DNA of 64,000 nucleotides from Polynucleobacter sp. UB-Piko-W3 (GCF_018881635.1 NZ_JACVPY010000002.1:1015545-1079544), one strand, 5' to 3'; positions 37,722-52,143 are shown, counted from the first letter of the stretch. The notes: generated from the sequence alone by a model not told the origin. A program made the numbers and translations.

Positions 37722-38138
37722 ATGAAATCCGTCGTCTTTGATACCAATGTTCTGCTAGATCTATTTGTCTTTAATGACTTTAGAGCACTACATTTAAAAC
37801 AAGCCCTGATTGAGCAAAAAATTGATGCGCTTACCAGCCTAAAAACTCTGGAAGAGTTTGCAGATGTGATCTCTAGACCCCTGTTTTCTTTAGAGACAGT
37901 AGAACAAGAGAAAATCTTAGATCAATGGAAATCTCTATCAAGAGTCTTAGATGATCAAAGTCTATTGAGCTCCCCCTGGCTCTGCCAGGACCCTGATGAT
38001 CAGATCTTTCTAGACCTAGCCTTTACCGCAAAGCCCTGCACTCTGATTAGTAAAGACAATGAAATATTAAAGTTTGCCGCTCGGGCTGCAAAAGAGAATA
38101 TTTTGATTTCTGCTGACTATCAGTCTTTAGACTTCTAG
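37722..38138 (+). CDS. PIN-domain protein (COG1569 toxin-like)
   Basis: A 138-residue PIN-domain protein annotated in relatives as a putative toxin. The metal-binding acidic residues are in place: [11 protein letters not shown] near the start, a glutamate in [22 protein letters not shown], and SKDNEIL near residue 118. PIN toxins cut RNA. No antitoxin-sized gene precedes or follows it; the partner position is filled by yaeQ. Its end overlaps the convergent LLM oxidoreductase by 12 nt. It could be a housekeeping RNase rather than a toxin. Confidence 0.84.
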   Translation: MKSVVFDTNVLLDLFVFNDFRALHLKQALIEQKIDALTSLKTLEEFADVISRPLFSLETVEQEKILDQWKSLSRVLDDQSLLSSPWLCQDPDDQIFLDLAFTAKPCTLISKDNEILKFAARAAKENILISADYQSLDF

Positions 38139-39131
38139 CGACTGAGCAGCCTGTGCTGCAATTTCAAACGAACTCAAGCGGGCTTGATGATCAAAGATTT
38201 GTCCGGTGATGATGATTTCATCTGCTCCAGTAGCTTCTAGCCAATAAAGCATTCCTTTTTTAACGGTTTCTAGTGAGCCCACCACAGAGACTTGCAAGGT
38301 ATGCGCTGCTGCTGCCTGCTCGTGGGGCTCACAAAATTCATCGAGATTCGTTATTGGTGGTGGTAATTGACCACGGGTATTACGCCGCATGCGAACCACA
38401 TTTTGCTGCAGGGTTGTAAATAGATAAGCAGCCTCTTCATCTGTATCAGCAGCCACAACATTCATCACAAAAGCACAATACGGTTTATCTAATTTATCTG
38501 AGGGCTTAAAGAGCTCACGATAAATCCTCATTGCCTCCAATAATTGATCGGGTGCAAAGTGTGAGGCAAATGTATAAGGTAAGCCAAAATGCGCAGCTAG
38601 CTGAGCGCCATAAAGACTAGAGCCTAGAATCCAAATTGGTACCTCAGTGTTAGCGCCAGGAATTGCCCTGACAGTCTGACCTTCCTGAATCGGGCCAAAA
38701 TAATGCTGCAATTCGCGCACATCTTGTGGAAACCGATCATCACTACCAAGCAGATCTCGACGCAAGGCTCTTGCTGTCATTTGGTCAGCACCAGGCGCCC
38801 TGCCTAGACCTAAGTCAATTCGTCCAGGATACAGAGACTCTAAAGTGCCAAACTGCTCTGCGATCACTAAAGGGGCATGGTTAGGCAGCATCACCCCGCC
38901 AGACCCTACTCGAATATGCGTTGTTCCTGCTGCCAAATATCCTATCAATACTGCTGTTGCAGAACTCGCATTCCCTGTCATATTGTGATGTTCAGCCACC
39001 CAATAGCGGGTATAGCCCCATTTTTCAGCATGCTGAGCAAGATCCAAAGAATTACGCAAGGCATCAGCTGCAGTAAAACCCTGAGGAATGGGAGATATAT
39101 CTAGAATGGAGTATGGGATGGGATTTGCCAT
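38127..39131 (-). CDS. LLM class flavin-dependent oxidoreductase
   Basis: A 334-residue luciferase-like TIM-barrel FMN enzyme, close to the YhbW/MsnO8-type group with single-component bacterial luciferase similarity. Markers are [19 protein letters not shown] at the start, [55 protein letters not shown] split across residues 70-115, and [11 protein letters not shown] near the end. The ATG at 39131 follows an in-frame GTG; the shorter start is preferred. The substrate is unknown. Confidence 0.88.
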   Translation of the reverse strand: MANPIPYSILDISPIPQGFTAADALRNSLDLAQHAEKWGYTRYWVAEHHNMTGNASSATAVLIGYLAAGTTHIRVGSGGVMLPNHAPLVIAEQFGTLESLYPGRIDLGLGRAPGADQMTARALRRDLLGSDDRFPQDVRELQHYFGPIQEGQTVRAIPGANTEVPIWILGSSLYGAQLAAHFGLPYTFASHFAPDQLLEAMRIYRELFKPSDKLDKPYCAFVMNVVAADTDEEAAYLFTTLQQNVVRMRRNTRGQLPPPITNLDEFCEPHEQAAAAHTLQVSVVGSLETVKKGMLYWLEATGADEIIITGQIFDHQARLSSFEIAAQAAQSLEV

Positions 39132-39164
39132 CACAAGATCATACTGAGAAAGTACATTGTTGAC

Positions 39165-39386
39165 ATGACTAAGCCCAAAATGGCTGCCCCTGATGCGGGA
39201 CTCTTTAAGCCCGGCAGCAAACTAAAACATCTAAAGACGGGTGGATTTTATAAAGTCGTCTTATTAGCAAATGTTGAAGCCTCTCTTGAGCCAGCCTACG
39301 TTTATGAATCAATGCAATCGCATGATTTTTGGATTAGGCCAAAAGCAGAAATGGAAGATGGGCGTTTTGAGCTTGTCTCAGAATAA
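39165..39386 (+). CDS. Small DUF1653-like protein
   Basis: A 73-residue protein with a core [13 protein letters not shown]...[21 protein letters not shown] that resembles the beta-rich DUF1653 domain (pattern G-x-Y-x-V, Y-x(2)-W-x-R-P). The function is unknown. A SlyX-like gene starts 12 nt downstream, suggesting co-transcription. Confidence 0.7.
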   Translation: MTKPKMAAPDAGLFKPGSKLKHLKTGGFYKVVLLANVEASLEPAYVYESMQSHDFWIRPKAEMEDGRFELVSE

Positions 39387-39398
39387 AAGGTAAGTTAT

Positions 39399-39599
39399 AT
39401 GAGTGATGAGCGCATTACTAATCTAGAAATCAAATTGAGCTTTACTGAAGACTTGATTGAAAAACTCAATGAGACTGTCTATAAGCAACAGCAACAAATT
39501 GAATTTCTGTATCGCGAGCTAAAAGCCATTAAAGAACAGGCCAGCAGCTCTGGCGGTGGTGGTGGCAGCCTCAAAGATGAAATCCCCCCGCACTATTAG
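39399..39599 (+). CDS. slyX: SlyX family protein
   Basis: A 66-residue coiled-coil protein. The heptad-like region ERITNLEIKLSFTEDLIEKL followed by NETVYKQQQQIEFLYREL matches SlyX, as does the C-terminal PPHY. Glycine-rich linker residues precede the tail. Its cellular function is unknown. Confidence 0.88.
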   Translation: MSDERITNLEIKLSFTEDLIEKLNETVYKQQQQIEFLYRELKAIKEQASSSGGGGGSLKDEIPPHY

Positions 39600-39669
39600 A
39601 TGACTGATAAGATCATCCTGTAAGAACCATCCTCTAACAACTTCTCATCAGAAGAAAAGGCAGAAAATC

Positions 39670-40017
39670 ATGGGCAACTTAACGCTATTTGTAATTCAAT
39701 GGGGACTCACTTCCCTATCCCTATGGGTAGCTAGCTATATATTTAGTGGTTTGCGTTTTGCTGATGGAGGGTCACTCATCATTGCAGCACTGCTCTTAGG
39801 ATTCGCCAATGCCATCGTTAAACCATTACTCATTTTGTTTACCTTACCTTTAACGGTAATTACGATGGGCTTATTTTTATTGGTTATCAATGCTTTAGTC
39901 TTGATGCTAGTATCGTCAGTCGTTAGTGGCTTTACGATTTCTAGCTTCTGGACCGCGCTCTTTGCGAGCATCTTTATTTCTTTATTCAGCCTCTTTATCA
40001 GTGGCCTAGTCTTCTAA
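39670..40017 (+). CDS. Phage-holin-4 superfamily (YvlD-like) membrane protein
   Basis: A 115-residue protein with four hydrophobic helices (residues 4-23, 31-50, 54-80, 90-113) and the conserved LLLGFANAIVKPLLILFTLPLTVITMG segment of the Phage_holin_4_2/YvlD family. Despite the family name it is a chromosomal gene with no phage neighbours. A purine-rich site (AAAAGG) lies 13 nt upstream of the start. Confidence 0.85.
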   Translation: MGNLTLFVIQWGLTSLSLWVASYIFSGLRFADGGSLIIAALLLGFANAIVKPLLILFTLPLTVITMGLFLLVINALVLMLVSSVVSGFTISSFWTALFASIFISLFSLFISGLVF

Positions 40018-40025
40018 AAACTCAA

Positions 40026-41840
40026 TTAATTAGATCCTGGATAGATATCTGCCCAAGAGTGCAGCGCCGTTTTGCAGGGCTGCCTCTTGGTGCTCATGGA
40101 CCTTACATTCTCTGCAGCAATACTCATCCCGCCGGTTAAAAAGCCTAAGCCGATAGATACCGCGCTATTAACAACCCCTTCTTTATTAATACCAGCCTTG
40201 GGATTTTGCAAAGTACCCTCAAGTTGCACCAAGCTACCTAAGTCAACCCCTGTAGTCAGACCAGATTTTTGATGGGGATCAATCTTGAGATTGATTGCTT
40301 CACTATTCAAATTCACCGCACCCGACAACACAATGTTTAATTTATCAGTCACTACCCCAACTGAATCTTTCACATTCACCATGCCATTGATGACTGGCAA
40401 ATAAGCAACGGCGCACTCCAACACAGTCTGATTGCTTTGCTTGCGCATTGGATTTAATGTATCCATGATTGTGATAGCTAGGTCACCAGCAGCATTTAGC
40501 AGCCTTGAGTCAATGCGGGCATTGCCCACCGTCATTTGCGCAGAACCATTTGCACCCCCAACTATCTGATGCAAACTTTTTCCTCTGCCAGATAGATTTA
40601 AGGCAACTTGAACATCTCCCCCGCTCACCTTGGCACTGGAGTCACTGCTAACGACTACTTGCTCCAAAGTAAATCCTTTAGCAAGTGCCTTCATAGAGAC
40701 TGCAGGCGCAGCGCTGCTGATCTGTGAGAGCGAAATTTGTGCCTGGGCCTGCCCTTTACCTAACTCAAATTTCAGATTGTTAATATCAATCTTGTCACCT
40801 TTGAATGCAATGGTGCCGCTCATGTCCTTCAGGGCCGTCAAATTTGGTAGCTTGAGTTCATTCATATTGAGTGCAATGCTTCCATTAGCGTTTGGCAGTA
40901 AATTAAATGGCAACGCATCATCACTAAAGAAATATTTACTCTGAGTACTGATAGGCTTTACTAGTCCTGTTGATTTTCCGACAGAAGATGCGATGGAAGC
41001 AGCGACTAGTGGAGCCAAGTCAAACGATTTAGACTCCAGCTTGATATCGAATTGTGGCGATACCTTGGGCTCTTTATCAATCTTGCCTGTGATATCTAAG
41101 GACTTTCCATTGAGAGTCAGCGTCAAATCCAGACTTGTCTTCAAGGGAGCCTGGTCCCAATCGACGATAGTCTGGCGCACCGAGCCCATATTACCTTTGA
41201 GGCCTAATTTGTAATTGGCATATTGAAGATCCAGCAAGATAGCCGTTTTGCTGCCCTCAGCCATGAGAGAAAGCTTTGGTATCTCCAACAGCTTGATTGG
41301 ATTATCTCCATTCTGATAGCTAATGCGTGCATCAGAAACGCGAATGGCTTCGATTGTCATCAAAATGTTGTCACTAGAAGATGCTTGGGGAGGATTGCTA
41401 GAAGTACTAGAACTACTTTTTGAATTACTAGCAGTGACTGGCGACGATAAATTCCAATTGCTTTGCCCTACTTGATTGGTCTGCAAATACGCATCAAGTC
41501 CAACAAGATTGATGCTGCTAATTTCTACGCGTCCTAAAAACAGAGGAAATAACTTCACATCGAGCTCAATCTGCTTTAAAGCCAGCATTTGGGATTGACT
41601 TGCCCATGAAGCGTTACTTAGGGTAACTTGTTCAGCCTTGACGCCAATTGAAGGAAAAATCTTGAGACTTACTGGCCCTGCAATTTTGAGATCCCGTCCC
41701 GTGGCATCTTTCACTGCGGAACTAAGTAATTGAGTTAATTGCGTTGGGTTGATAGATGATGCGGCATACCAAGCCCCCAGACCTCCCAGGGTTAAGATAG
41801 CCGCAAAGGTGATCAGAGTGATTTTGAGAGTTTTAGTCAT
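40026..41840 (-). CDS. AsmA family protein
   Basis: A 604-residue AsmA-type envelope protein. It has an N-terminal membrane anchor (TLITFAAILTLGGLGAWYA), an AsmA N-terminal domain (GRDLKIAGPVSLKIFPSIGVKAEQV), a serine-rich linker near residues 143-160, and an AsmA C-terminal domain with SLSGRGKSLHQIVGGANGSA-like residues near 420. AsmA-like proteins are bridge-type lipid-transfer proteins linked to outer-membrane phospholipid homeostasis. It is divergent from the KA-tail gene and stands alone. Confidence 0.88.
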   Translation of the reverse strand: MTKTLKITLITFAAILTLGGLGAWYAASSINPTQLTQLLSSAVKDATGRDLKIAGPVSLKIFPSIGVKAEQVTLSNASWASQSQMLALKQIELDVKLFPLFLGRVEISSINLVGLDAYLQTNQVGQSNWNLSSPVTASNSKSSSSTSSNPPQASSSDNILMTIEAIRVSDARISYQNGDNPIKLLEIPKLSLMAEGSKTAILLDLQYANYKLGLKGNMGSVRQTIVDWDQAPLKTSLDLTLTLNGKSLDITGKIDKEPKVSPQFDIKLESKSFDLAPLVAASIASSVGKSTGLVKPISTQSKYFFSDDALPFNLLPNANGSIALNMNELKLPNLTALKDMSGTIAFKGDKIDINNLKFELGKGQAQAQISLSQISSAAPAVSMKALAKGFTLEQVVVSSDSSAKVSGGDVQVALNLSGRGKSLHQIVGGANGSAQMTVGNARIDSRLLNAAGDLAITIMDTLNPMRKQSNQTVLECAVAYLPVINGMVNVKDSVGVVTDKLNIVLSGAVNLNSEAINLKIDPHQKSGLTTGVDLGSLVQLEGTLQNPKAGINKEGVVNSAVSIGLGFLTGGMSIAAENVRSMSTKRQPCKTALHSWADIYPGSN

Positions 41841-41996
41841 TACGGATTCATTCTATATCGAGCCCATCGGGATCGTAAGTCTTTCCCGGCCATCAGCAGA
41901 ACAAGCCTTATAAAGCCCGTATTAAAAGTATCAAGAACTTGCAGTAATATCTATCAGTACTGCAGCTCATTAACAGCAAACGAAGGGTAATAAACC

Positions 41997-42815
41997 ATGG
42001 CTACAAAGAAATCTCCAGCAAAAAAGAAGGTAGCTACTAAGGCGGTAAAAAAAGCCCCTGCAAAGAAGGTTGTTAAGAAGGTGGCGACTAAGAAGCCGGC
42101 AACCAAGAAAACCGCTAAAAAGGTAGTGAAAAAGATGGCCGCCAAGAAACCAGCTATCAAAAAACCAGCAGCAAAGAAGGTGGCTAAAAAAGCGGTCAAG
42201 AAAGTAGCAGCTAAATCTTCTAAAGTAGATCAATATGGTCTTGAGAAAGACGATGAGTTTTATGGTCTTTACTTCGCCAAATCTACCAGTAAAGGTCTTG
42301 TAGAAGTAAAGCCCTGCACCTTCACATTGATGTACTGGTGGAAAGGTTTGCTTGGCTACCCTGACATGATTGAGATTTCTAAAGGCAGCAATACTGCAAT
42401 GTTGCAGTTTGAATCTACTTTTGGTGGTGGCGATTCTGGTGAAACAGAATTAACTGAGCAAGATGTTCTCGATATTGACCATATTATTGAAGTAGACGAG
42501 CAAGAAATGCTGATCTCGCTCTACTCCTATGTACCCATTCCGGTTCCAGATAAATTAATTGGTGCGCTAGGTTTAGCGATTCTGAACATCAACCCAGAAA
42601 CACGCTATGGCAGCCTTGAGTTGTGCACTACTGAAAATGAAGAAGGCCAAACAGAGCACTTCTTACGCTATCGTGCGGCAACGTACTTACGCGGCATTAA
42701 ATCCGGAAAAGTAGAAGCCATCGAGAGCATGGTCACCAATGGTTCCGAATTCTTCGGGCTTGCTTTAGATGCCATGTGTGTCAATAAGTCGATTAAGAAA
42801 TGGTTGCTAAGCTAG
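41997..42815 (+). CDS. Histone-H1-like KA-rich tail fused to a globular YbjN-like domain
   Basis: A 272-residue protein in two parts. Residues 1-75 are almost only Lys, Ala, Val, Pro and Thr in PAKK/KKVA-type repeats, like bacterial H1 homologues that bind DNA or RNA. Residues 80-272 form an acidic globular domain (EKDDEFYGLYFAKST, LTEQDVLDIDHIIEVDEQEM, then VNKSIKKWLLS at the end) without membrane segments. It faintly resembles YbjN/secretion-chaperone-like alpha/beta folds, but I do not recognise it firmly. The fusion suggests a protein anchored to nucleic acid by its tail. The start has an AAGG site. Confidence 0.75.
   Translation: MATKKSPAKKKVATKAVKKAPAKKVVKKVATKKPATKKTAKKVVKKMAAKKPAIKKPAAKKVAKKAVKKVAAKSSKVDQYGLEKDDEFYGLYFAKSTSKGLVEVKPCTFTLMYWWKGLLGYPDMIEISKGSNTAMLQFESTFGGGDSGETELTEQDVLDIDHIIEVDEQEMLISLYSYVPIPVPDKLIGALGLAILNINPETRYGSLELCTTENEEGQTEHFLRYRAATYLRGIKSGKVEAIESMVTNGSEFFGLALDAMCVNKSIKKWLLS
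42003..42222 (+). repeat. Low-complexity AAG/GCN codon repeat
   Basis: This stretch codes for the Lys/Ala-rich tail. Imperfect repeats of AAG-AAG-GT/GC and related units make it prone to length change by slippage. Confidence 0.7.
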
Positions 42816-42840
42816 AGCCTTAGTAGGGCTTCATCGTCAC

Positions 42841-43101
42841 TTATCGGCATAAGTAGATATAAGTCATTGGAAAACGGTCATTGACCGTTTTCCTACTTTC
42901 AGCAGCTACAGCATTCTGCTTTCCCAGCTTCTTGCATTCCGCAAGAGCCATTCCTTGAGCCTCATTCTCTTTAGCGCCTTTTGGGGCATGGACCCCAATC
43001 GCACCATCCGATTGTTTGTATACCCCAAACTCACTGTCTGGAGTTCCGCAGGCAAACAAAGCAAAAACAAGAATGAGGGGTAAGTAAGCAGAAGTTTTCA
43101 T
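42841..43101 (-). CDS. Small putative lipoprotein
   Basis: An 86-residue protein with a lipoprotein signal (MKTSAYLPLILVFALFAC, lipobox L-F-A-C near residue 18). The mature part is about 68 residues, with a conserved-looking E-x-Q-G-M-A-L-A-E-C-K-K-L-G-K segment and a C-terminal cysteine two residues from the end. No family is recognised. The start at 43101 gives a better signal peptide than the in-frame ATG at 43110. Its 3' end contains a perfect 12-bp palindrome (42869-42893). Confidence 0.7.
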   Translation of the reverse strand: MKTSAYLPLILVFALFACGTPDSEFGVYKQSDGAIGVHAPKGAKENEAQGMALAECKKLGKQNAVAAESRKTVNDRFPMTYIYLCR

Positions 43102-43231
43102 TATGAGCATGGATAATTGAGAATTGATTCTATTCTAGAAGTAATTCTGATGATCCCAAATAGTATAAATATATCTTTTTAAGATGTCTGTTTAGCTATC
43201 TATTGAGCTGCATAGCTGATACATTGAATTG

Positions 43232-43588
43232 ATGTTTAGTAAAAACCATGAGTTAATGATCGGCAGCATTTTTGCCTTACGTGCTTGGACCAAAGACCAC
43301 CTCCCAATAGAAAATTCTTTGATTGCCTACGATTTAATTCTTGTTCTAGCTATTAATAACTACGCCAAAAATAACATCTCAATCAAAGAGCTGTTTGCTT
43401 CAGTCCCTCACTCCTATACAGCTGTGCGTGGACACTATCTCAGGTTTGTCAATGATGGCTGGATTGAGCATTATTTAGATGAGCCTGATAAACGGATCAA
43501 GTATGTTCGTCCGACCGCTAAGCTTGTGAAGACAATGAATGATTACGCTGCAGCAGCCAATAAACTCTTAATAAAAACTATTGACTAG
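43232..43588 (+). CDS. Small winged-helix (MarR-like) protein
   Basis: A 118-residue protein with a probable winged helix. A helical region (SLIAYDLILVLAINNYA) is followed by an HTH-like NISIKELFASVPHSYTAVRGHYLRFVNDGWIEHYLDEPDKRIKYVRPT, where the last part reads as the wing, and a C-terminal helix. The pattern fits MarR-type regulators without the usual length (about 140). The targets are unknown. The ATG at 43232 follows an in-frame TTG. Confidence 0.65.
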   Translation: MFSKNHELMIGSIFALRAWTKDHLPIENSLIAYDLILVLAINNYAKNNISIKELFASVPHSYTAVRGHYLRFVNDGWIEHYLDEPDKRIKYVRPTAKLVKTMNDYAAAANKLLIKTID

Positions 43589-43591
43589 TTT

Positions 43592-43681
<90 letters not shown>

Positions 43682-43782
43682 GAACCGAAGAGCAATTATA
43701 GCGGGCATGCTAAGAATATCCGCGCAACCACAAGGGGCTTAAATCTCTTGAATTTAGGCAGTGAAAATCCAATAATCACACT

Positions 43783-45265
<1,483 letters not shown>

Positions 45266-45290
45266 TTAATGCTTAATTAATATTGTGGCT

Positions 45291-45971
45291 CTAGTTTAAG
45301 CGTAAGACCTCAGCGCCGGCCGGTGGTGTAAAAGTGAAGCGATTTGCTGGTAAATTCACGTTCAGCTGGATTTTATCTAGGGTCACCAGCACCACGCTTC
45401 CCAGACCATCAATTAATTCTAGCGCTTTGGGTAAGCCATTGGCCATGCCTACTGAGATCTTTGTATAAGGAAGATCGTTGCCGCTTTTGGCATTGGGATC
45501 TTTCTTGGGAGAAAGCCCAACCCACTTCATGCCGGAACGCTCCTCGCCCTCCACTAAATCAAAATGCTGATCCAAAGAGGATTCACCAAATAGAATCGCT
45601 GCAGGCGTTGCTGCCAGTGCTTGCCCTGCAGGACGAATGGTGGCTTGATTTAAATCCTTATCCCACAAAGTCAGATATTTTCCATCTGCAATCAGTTTTT
45701 GCTCATATGGCTTTTGGGTATCCCAGATAAATCGTCCCGGACGCTGAAATACAAAGCGACCTTGCGTCTGGCGCACCAACTTCAAACCTTTATCTTGCGG
45801 CTCATTTGCTTTGGGTGTGCGCAACTGTTGTTGTACAAAATCACCTTCGGCTGTTTTGGAGTTACGTACAAACTGACGTAATTGATCAGCGCCGCTCTCG
45901 CTTTGGGAGAGGGCTGTGCCTGAAAACAGCATGGCAGTTCCAAAGATTACTGCAGATAAGAGTCTTTGCAA
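45291..45971 (-). CDS. lolA: Outer-membrane lipoprotein carrier protein LolA
   Basis: A periplasmic chaperone that carries lipoproteins from LolCDE to LolB. The mature part begins after a signal peptide ending TALSQ and shows DQLRQFVRNSKTAEGDFVQQ, GRFVFQRPGRFIWDTQKPYEQKLIADGKYL and the C-terminal LNVNLPANRFTFTPPAG, all typical. The start is uncertain. An ATG at 46022 would lie inside ftsK and add 17 residues; the TTG at 45971, 11 nt after the ftsK stop, gives a standard signal peptide and is preferred here. Confidence 0.9.
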   Translation of the reverse strand: MQRLLSAVIFGTAMLFSGTALSQSESGADQLRQFVRNSKTAEGDFVQQQLRTPKANEPQDKGLKLVRQTQGRFVFQRPGRFIWDTQKPYEQKLIADGKYLTLWDKDLNQATIRPAGQALAATPAAILFGESSLDQHFDLVEGEERSGMKWVGLSPKKDPNAKSGNDLPYTKISVGMANGLPKALELIDGLGSVVLVTLDKIQLNVNLPANRFTFTPPAGAEVLRLN

Positions 45972-45981
45972 AATGACTGCC

Positions 45982-49290
<3,309 letters not shown>

Positions 49291-49323
49291 GTTTTCTATT
49301 TGTTGATTCTTGTTGAGTAATAA

Positions 49324-49350
49324 AAAACGCCTAGCATTGCTAGGCGTTTT
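49324..49350. terminator. Bidirectional terminator between trxB and hppA
   Basis: A perfect 12-bp stem AAAACGCCTAGC/GCTAGGCGTTTT with a 3-nt loop, A-rich on one side and T-rich on the other, placed between two converging genes. Confidence 0.92.
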
Positions 49351-49374
49351 AGTTTGCTGCTTTGATGCTGTTTC

Positions 49375-51435
49375 TTAGCGACTTATCACCGGCAACAATG
49401 GCACGATCAGCAATGCCACGATGTTAATGATCTTGATGAGTGGGTTCACTGCAGGACCAGCAGTGTCTTTGTAGGGATCGCCTACAGTATCACCAGTCAC
49501 TGCTGCTTTATGCGCTTCAGAACCTTTACCGCCGAAGTTACCTTCTTCGATGTATTTCTTGGCGTTATCCCAAGCACCACCACCAGTACACATTGAGATC
49601 GCCACAAATAAGCCGGTCACAATCGTACCCATGAGTAAGCCGCCTAATGCAGCAGGCCCTAACAAGAGACCCACTACGATCGGCGCAACCACTGGTAATA
49701 GAGAAGGAACAATCATTTCCTTAATAGCTGCAGTGGTGAGCATATCGACTGCCTTGCCGTACTCAGGCTTAGCAGTGCCCTCCATAATTCCGGGGATGTC
49801 ACGGAACTGGCGACGCACTTCTTCCACAACTGCACCAGCGCAACGACCTACTGCTTCCATCGCCATCGCACCAAACAAGTAAGGAATCATGCCGCCAATA
49901 AAGAGGCCAATGATCACCATATGGTTAGACAAGTCAAAGGAAACTTGTTGGCCAATACCCTCTAGCGCATGGGTGTAGTCAGCGAACAATACCAGTGAAG
50001 CTAAGCCAGCCGAACCAATCGCATATCCTTTGGTCACAGCTTTAGTAGTGTTACCAACAGCATCCAATGGATCGGTAATATCGCGAACTGTTTGTGGCAA
50101 ACCGGCCATCTCAGCAATACCACCTGCATTATCAGTAATCGGGCCATATGCATCTAGAGCAACGACTATTCCTGCCATAGACAACATGGCGGTCGCTGCG
50201 ATTGCAATACCGTACAAACCAGCCAACCAGTAAGCCGCAAAAATTGCTGCGCATACAAAGAGTACTGGGTATGCAGTGGACTTCATAGAAATGCCTAAGC
50301 CCGCAATGATGTTAGTACCGTGACCTTTAGTAGAAGCCTCAGCAATATGCTGCACTGGCTTAAATTGAGTGCCGGTGTAGTACTCAGTAATCCACACCAA
50401 GCCTGCAGTAAGTAGGAGACCTACTACTGTGGCACCAAATAAACGCCACTGGCTACCAGGAATACCCAAAGCATCATCGGGCATGATGAAGTTCGTCACA
50501 AAGTAGAACGCTACTAATGACAAGCCACCTGCAATGATGAGGCCCTTATACAAAGCTGGCATCACGTTTCTCATGCCAGGCGTTGCTTTTACAAAAGAGC
50601 AGCCGATGATAGAGGCGATGATGGAGACGCCACCCAATACCAATGGGTAAATAACGGCCGCTACTGGCGCACCAGTCACCATCAAAGAGCCGAGTACCAT
50701 CGTTGCGATCAGTGTTACTGCATAAGTTTCAAAGAGGTCTGCTGCCATCCCTGCGCAGTCGCCAACGTTGTCACCGACGTTATCGGCAATCACCGCTGGA
50801 TTACGTGGGTCATCTTCCGGAATGCCGGCTTCTACCTTGCCCACCAAGTCAGCACCAACGTCTGCACCCTTGGTGAAGATACCGCCACCAAGACGCGCGA
50901 AGATAGAAATTAATGATGAACCAAATGCCAATCCAATCAGTGGATGTAATACAGAAGAGAGATCCTGTCCTGCGCCTATCGATACGAGGAACATAAAGAA
51001 TAAGCCAACCCCCAAGAGGCCAAGACCAACCACCAGCATGCCGGTAATAGCGCCACCTTTAAATGCTACGTTGAGTGCTTCGTTCATGCCTACGGTAGCC
51101 GCTTGTGCTGTGCGCACGTTTGCGCGAACTGAAATATTCATGCCAATAAAGCCGCATGCTCCAGAGAGCACTGCACCAACCACAAAGCCGATCGCAGTTG
51201 CAAAGTCCAAGAAGAGCGCCATGAGGATGGTGAGAACCACCCCAACGACCCCAATCGTTTTATATTGGCGTGATAAATAAGCGGCAGCGCCCTGCTGAAT
51301 CGCTTCAGCAATCTCCTGCATTTTGGCGTTGCCCGTACTTTGCTTCAAAATCCAGCTGCGCATCACAAAACCGTAAATCACGGCCAGAACACCGCATGCC
51401 AAGGCAAAATACAAGCCTAAAGTGATATTACTCAT
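49375..51435 (-). CDS. hppA: Membrane-bound proton-pumping pyrophosphatase
   Basis: A 686-residue membrane pyrophosphatase with about 16 helices that couples PPi hydrolysis to ion pumping. The catalytic loop is complete: [20 protein letters not shown], then [19 protein letters not shown] and a late [10 protein letters not shown]. Lysine in the [16 protein letters not shown] motif is the hallmark of the K+-independent, H+-pumping class; K+-dependent enzymes have alanine there. It is divergent from the soluble pyrophosphatase gene ppa. A GGAG site precedes the ATG. Confidence 0.95.
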   Translation of the reverse strand: MSNITLGLYFALACGVLAVIYGFVMRSWILKQSTGNAKMQEIAEAIQQGAAAYLSRQYKTIGVVGVVLTILMALFLDFATAIGFVVGAVLSGACGFIGMNISVRANVRTAQAATVGMNEALNVAFKGGAITGMLVVGLGLLGVGLFFMFLVSIGAGQDLSSVLHPLIGLAFGSSLISIFARLGGGIFTKGADVGADLVGKVEAGIPEDDPRNPAVIADNVGDNVGDCAGMAADLFETYAVTLIATMVLGSLMVTGAPVAAVIYPLVLGGVSIIASIIGCSFVKATPGMRNVMPALYKGLIIAGGLSLVAFYFVTNFIMPDDALGIPGSQWRLFGATVVGLLLTAGLVWITEYYTGTQFKPVQHIAEASTKGHGTNIIAGLGISMKSTAYPVLFVCAAIFAAYWLAGLYGIAIAATAMLSMAGIVVALDAYGPITDNAGGIAEMAGLPQTVRDITDPLDAVGNTTKAVTKGYAIGSAGLASLVLFADYTHALEGIGQQVSFDLSNHMVIIGLFIGGMIPYLFGAMAMEAVGRCAGAVVEEVRRQFRDIPGIMEGTAKPEYGKAVDMLTTAAIKEMIVPSLLPVVAPIVVGLLLGPAALGGLLMGTIVTGLFVAISMCTGGGAWDNAKKYIEEGNFGGKGSEAHKAAVTGDTVGDPYKDTAGPAVNPLIKIINIVALLIVPLLPVISR

Positions 51436-51606
51436 GCTTGAACTCCCTAAAGTTGATCCTATTGTTTTATATATCTAGCGCCTATATCAGCCTAGTTTTT
51501 TAAAGCTTTAAACTAGAGCTCTAAAGCTGTATCAGTATGTATCAGAATCACCCCTGAGCCTATTTGCTAATATCAGGGTATTTACTAATCACCAATTGGA
51601 GTTTTT
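51436..51606. promoter_or_regulatory. Shared upstream region of hppA and ppa with repeated TATCAG
   Basis: This 171-bp gap separates the two divergent pyrophosphatase genes. TATCAG occurs four times, at 51485, 51530, 51540 and 51571, and a TAAAGCTTTA palindrome at 51501-51510 is partly repeated (TAAAGCT) at 51522-51528. These could be binding sites that coordinate the two genes. No clear sigma-70 pair is assigned. Confidence 0.45.
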
Positions 51607-52143
51607 ATGAGTTTGGACAACGTCAAGCCGGGAAAAAAGATTCCTGAAAGCTTTAACGTCATTATTGAGATCCCGATGAATGCGGATCCAATCAAGTATG
51701 AAGTTGACAAGGAAAGTGGTGCGATTTTCGTAGACCGATTTATGGGCACTGCGATGCACTATCCATGCAACTATGGCTATATCAATAAAACTATCGCTGG
51801 TGACGGTGACCCTGTTGACGTACTGGTCATTACGCCATTCCCACTTATTCCAGGTGTCGTTGTAAGTTGCCGCGCCATTGGTGTTTTGCAGATGGAAGAT
51901 GAAGGCGGACAAGATGCCAAATTATTGGCCGTTCCAGAAGACAAAATTTTGCCGATCTATACCCATTGGCAAAAGCCAGCAGATATTAATCCATTACGCC
52001 TCAATCAAATCCAACACTTCTTCGAGCACTATAAAGATCTCGAGCCTGGTAAATGGGTTAAGGTAAAAGGCTGGGGTGGTGTTGCAGATGCGCATACAGA
52101 AATTCTGGAAGGCATTGAACGCTACAATAAAGAGCGCGCTTAA
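51607..52143 (+). CDS. ppa: Soluble inorganic pyrophosphatase (family I)
   Basis: A 178-residue cytoplasmic enzyme that hydrolyses PPi and drives biosynthesis. The family I pattern is intact: [24 protein letters not shown] split around residue 25, the active-site DGDPVDVLV with three aspartates, and [14 protein letters not shown] near the end. The length is standard for bacterial hexameric enzymes. A GGAG site lies 5 nt upstream of the ATG. Confidence 0.96.
   Translation: MSLDNVKPGKKIPESFNVIIEIPMNADPIKYEVDKESGAIFVDRFMGTAMHYPCNYGYINKTIAGDGDPVDVLVITPFPLIPGVVVSCRAIGVLQMEDEGGQDAKLLAVPEDKILPIYTHWQKPADINPLRLNQIQHFFEHYKDLEPGKWVKVKGWGGVADAHTEILEGIERYNKERA

Noticed and set aside
37722..38138. PIN gene as half of a standard toxin-antitoxin pair
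   Set aside because: No short antitoxin gene lies before or after it; the neighbours are yaeQ and an LLM oxidoreductase.
39670..40017. Holin-like membrane protein as sign of a prophage
   Set aside because: The family name comes from a distant similarity; no lysin, integrase, tail or capsid gene is nearby and the flanking genes are housekeeping.
42000..42230. Regular AAG/GCT repeat that could be taken for a tandem-repeat locus or array
   Set aside because: The frame is continuous and codes for a Lys/Ala-rich tail with a good start and ribosome site; the opposite-strand frames across it are only mirror images of the repeat.
50768..51280. 170-codon frame opposite hppA
   Set aside because: Pro/Ala/Thr-rich shadow of the well-conserved membrane pyrophosphatase gene, without ribosome site or recognisable motifs.
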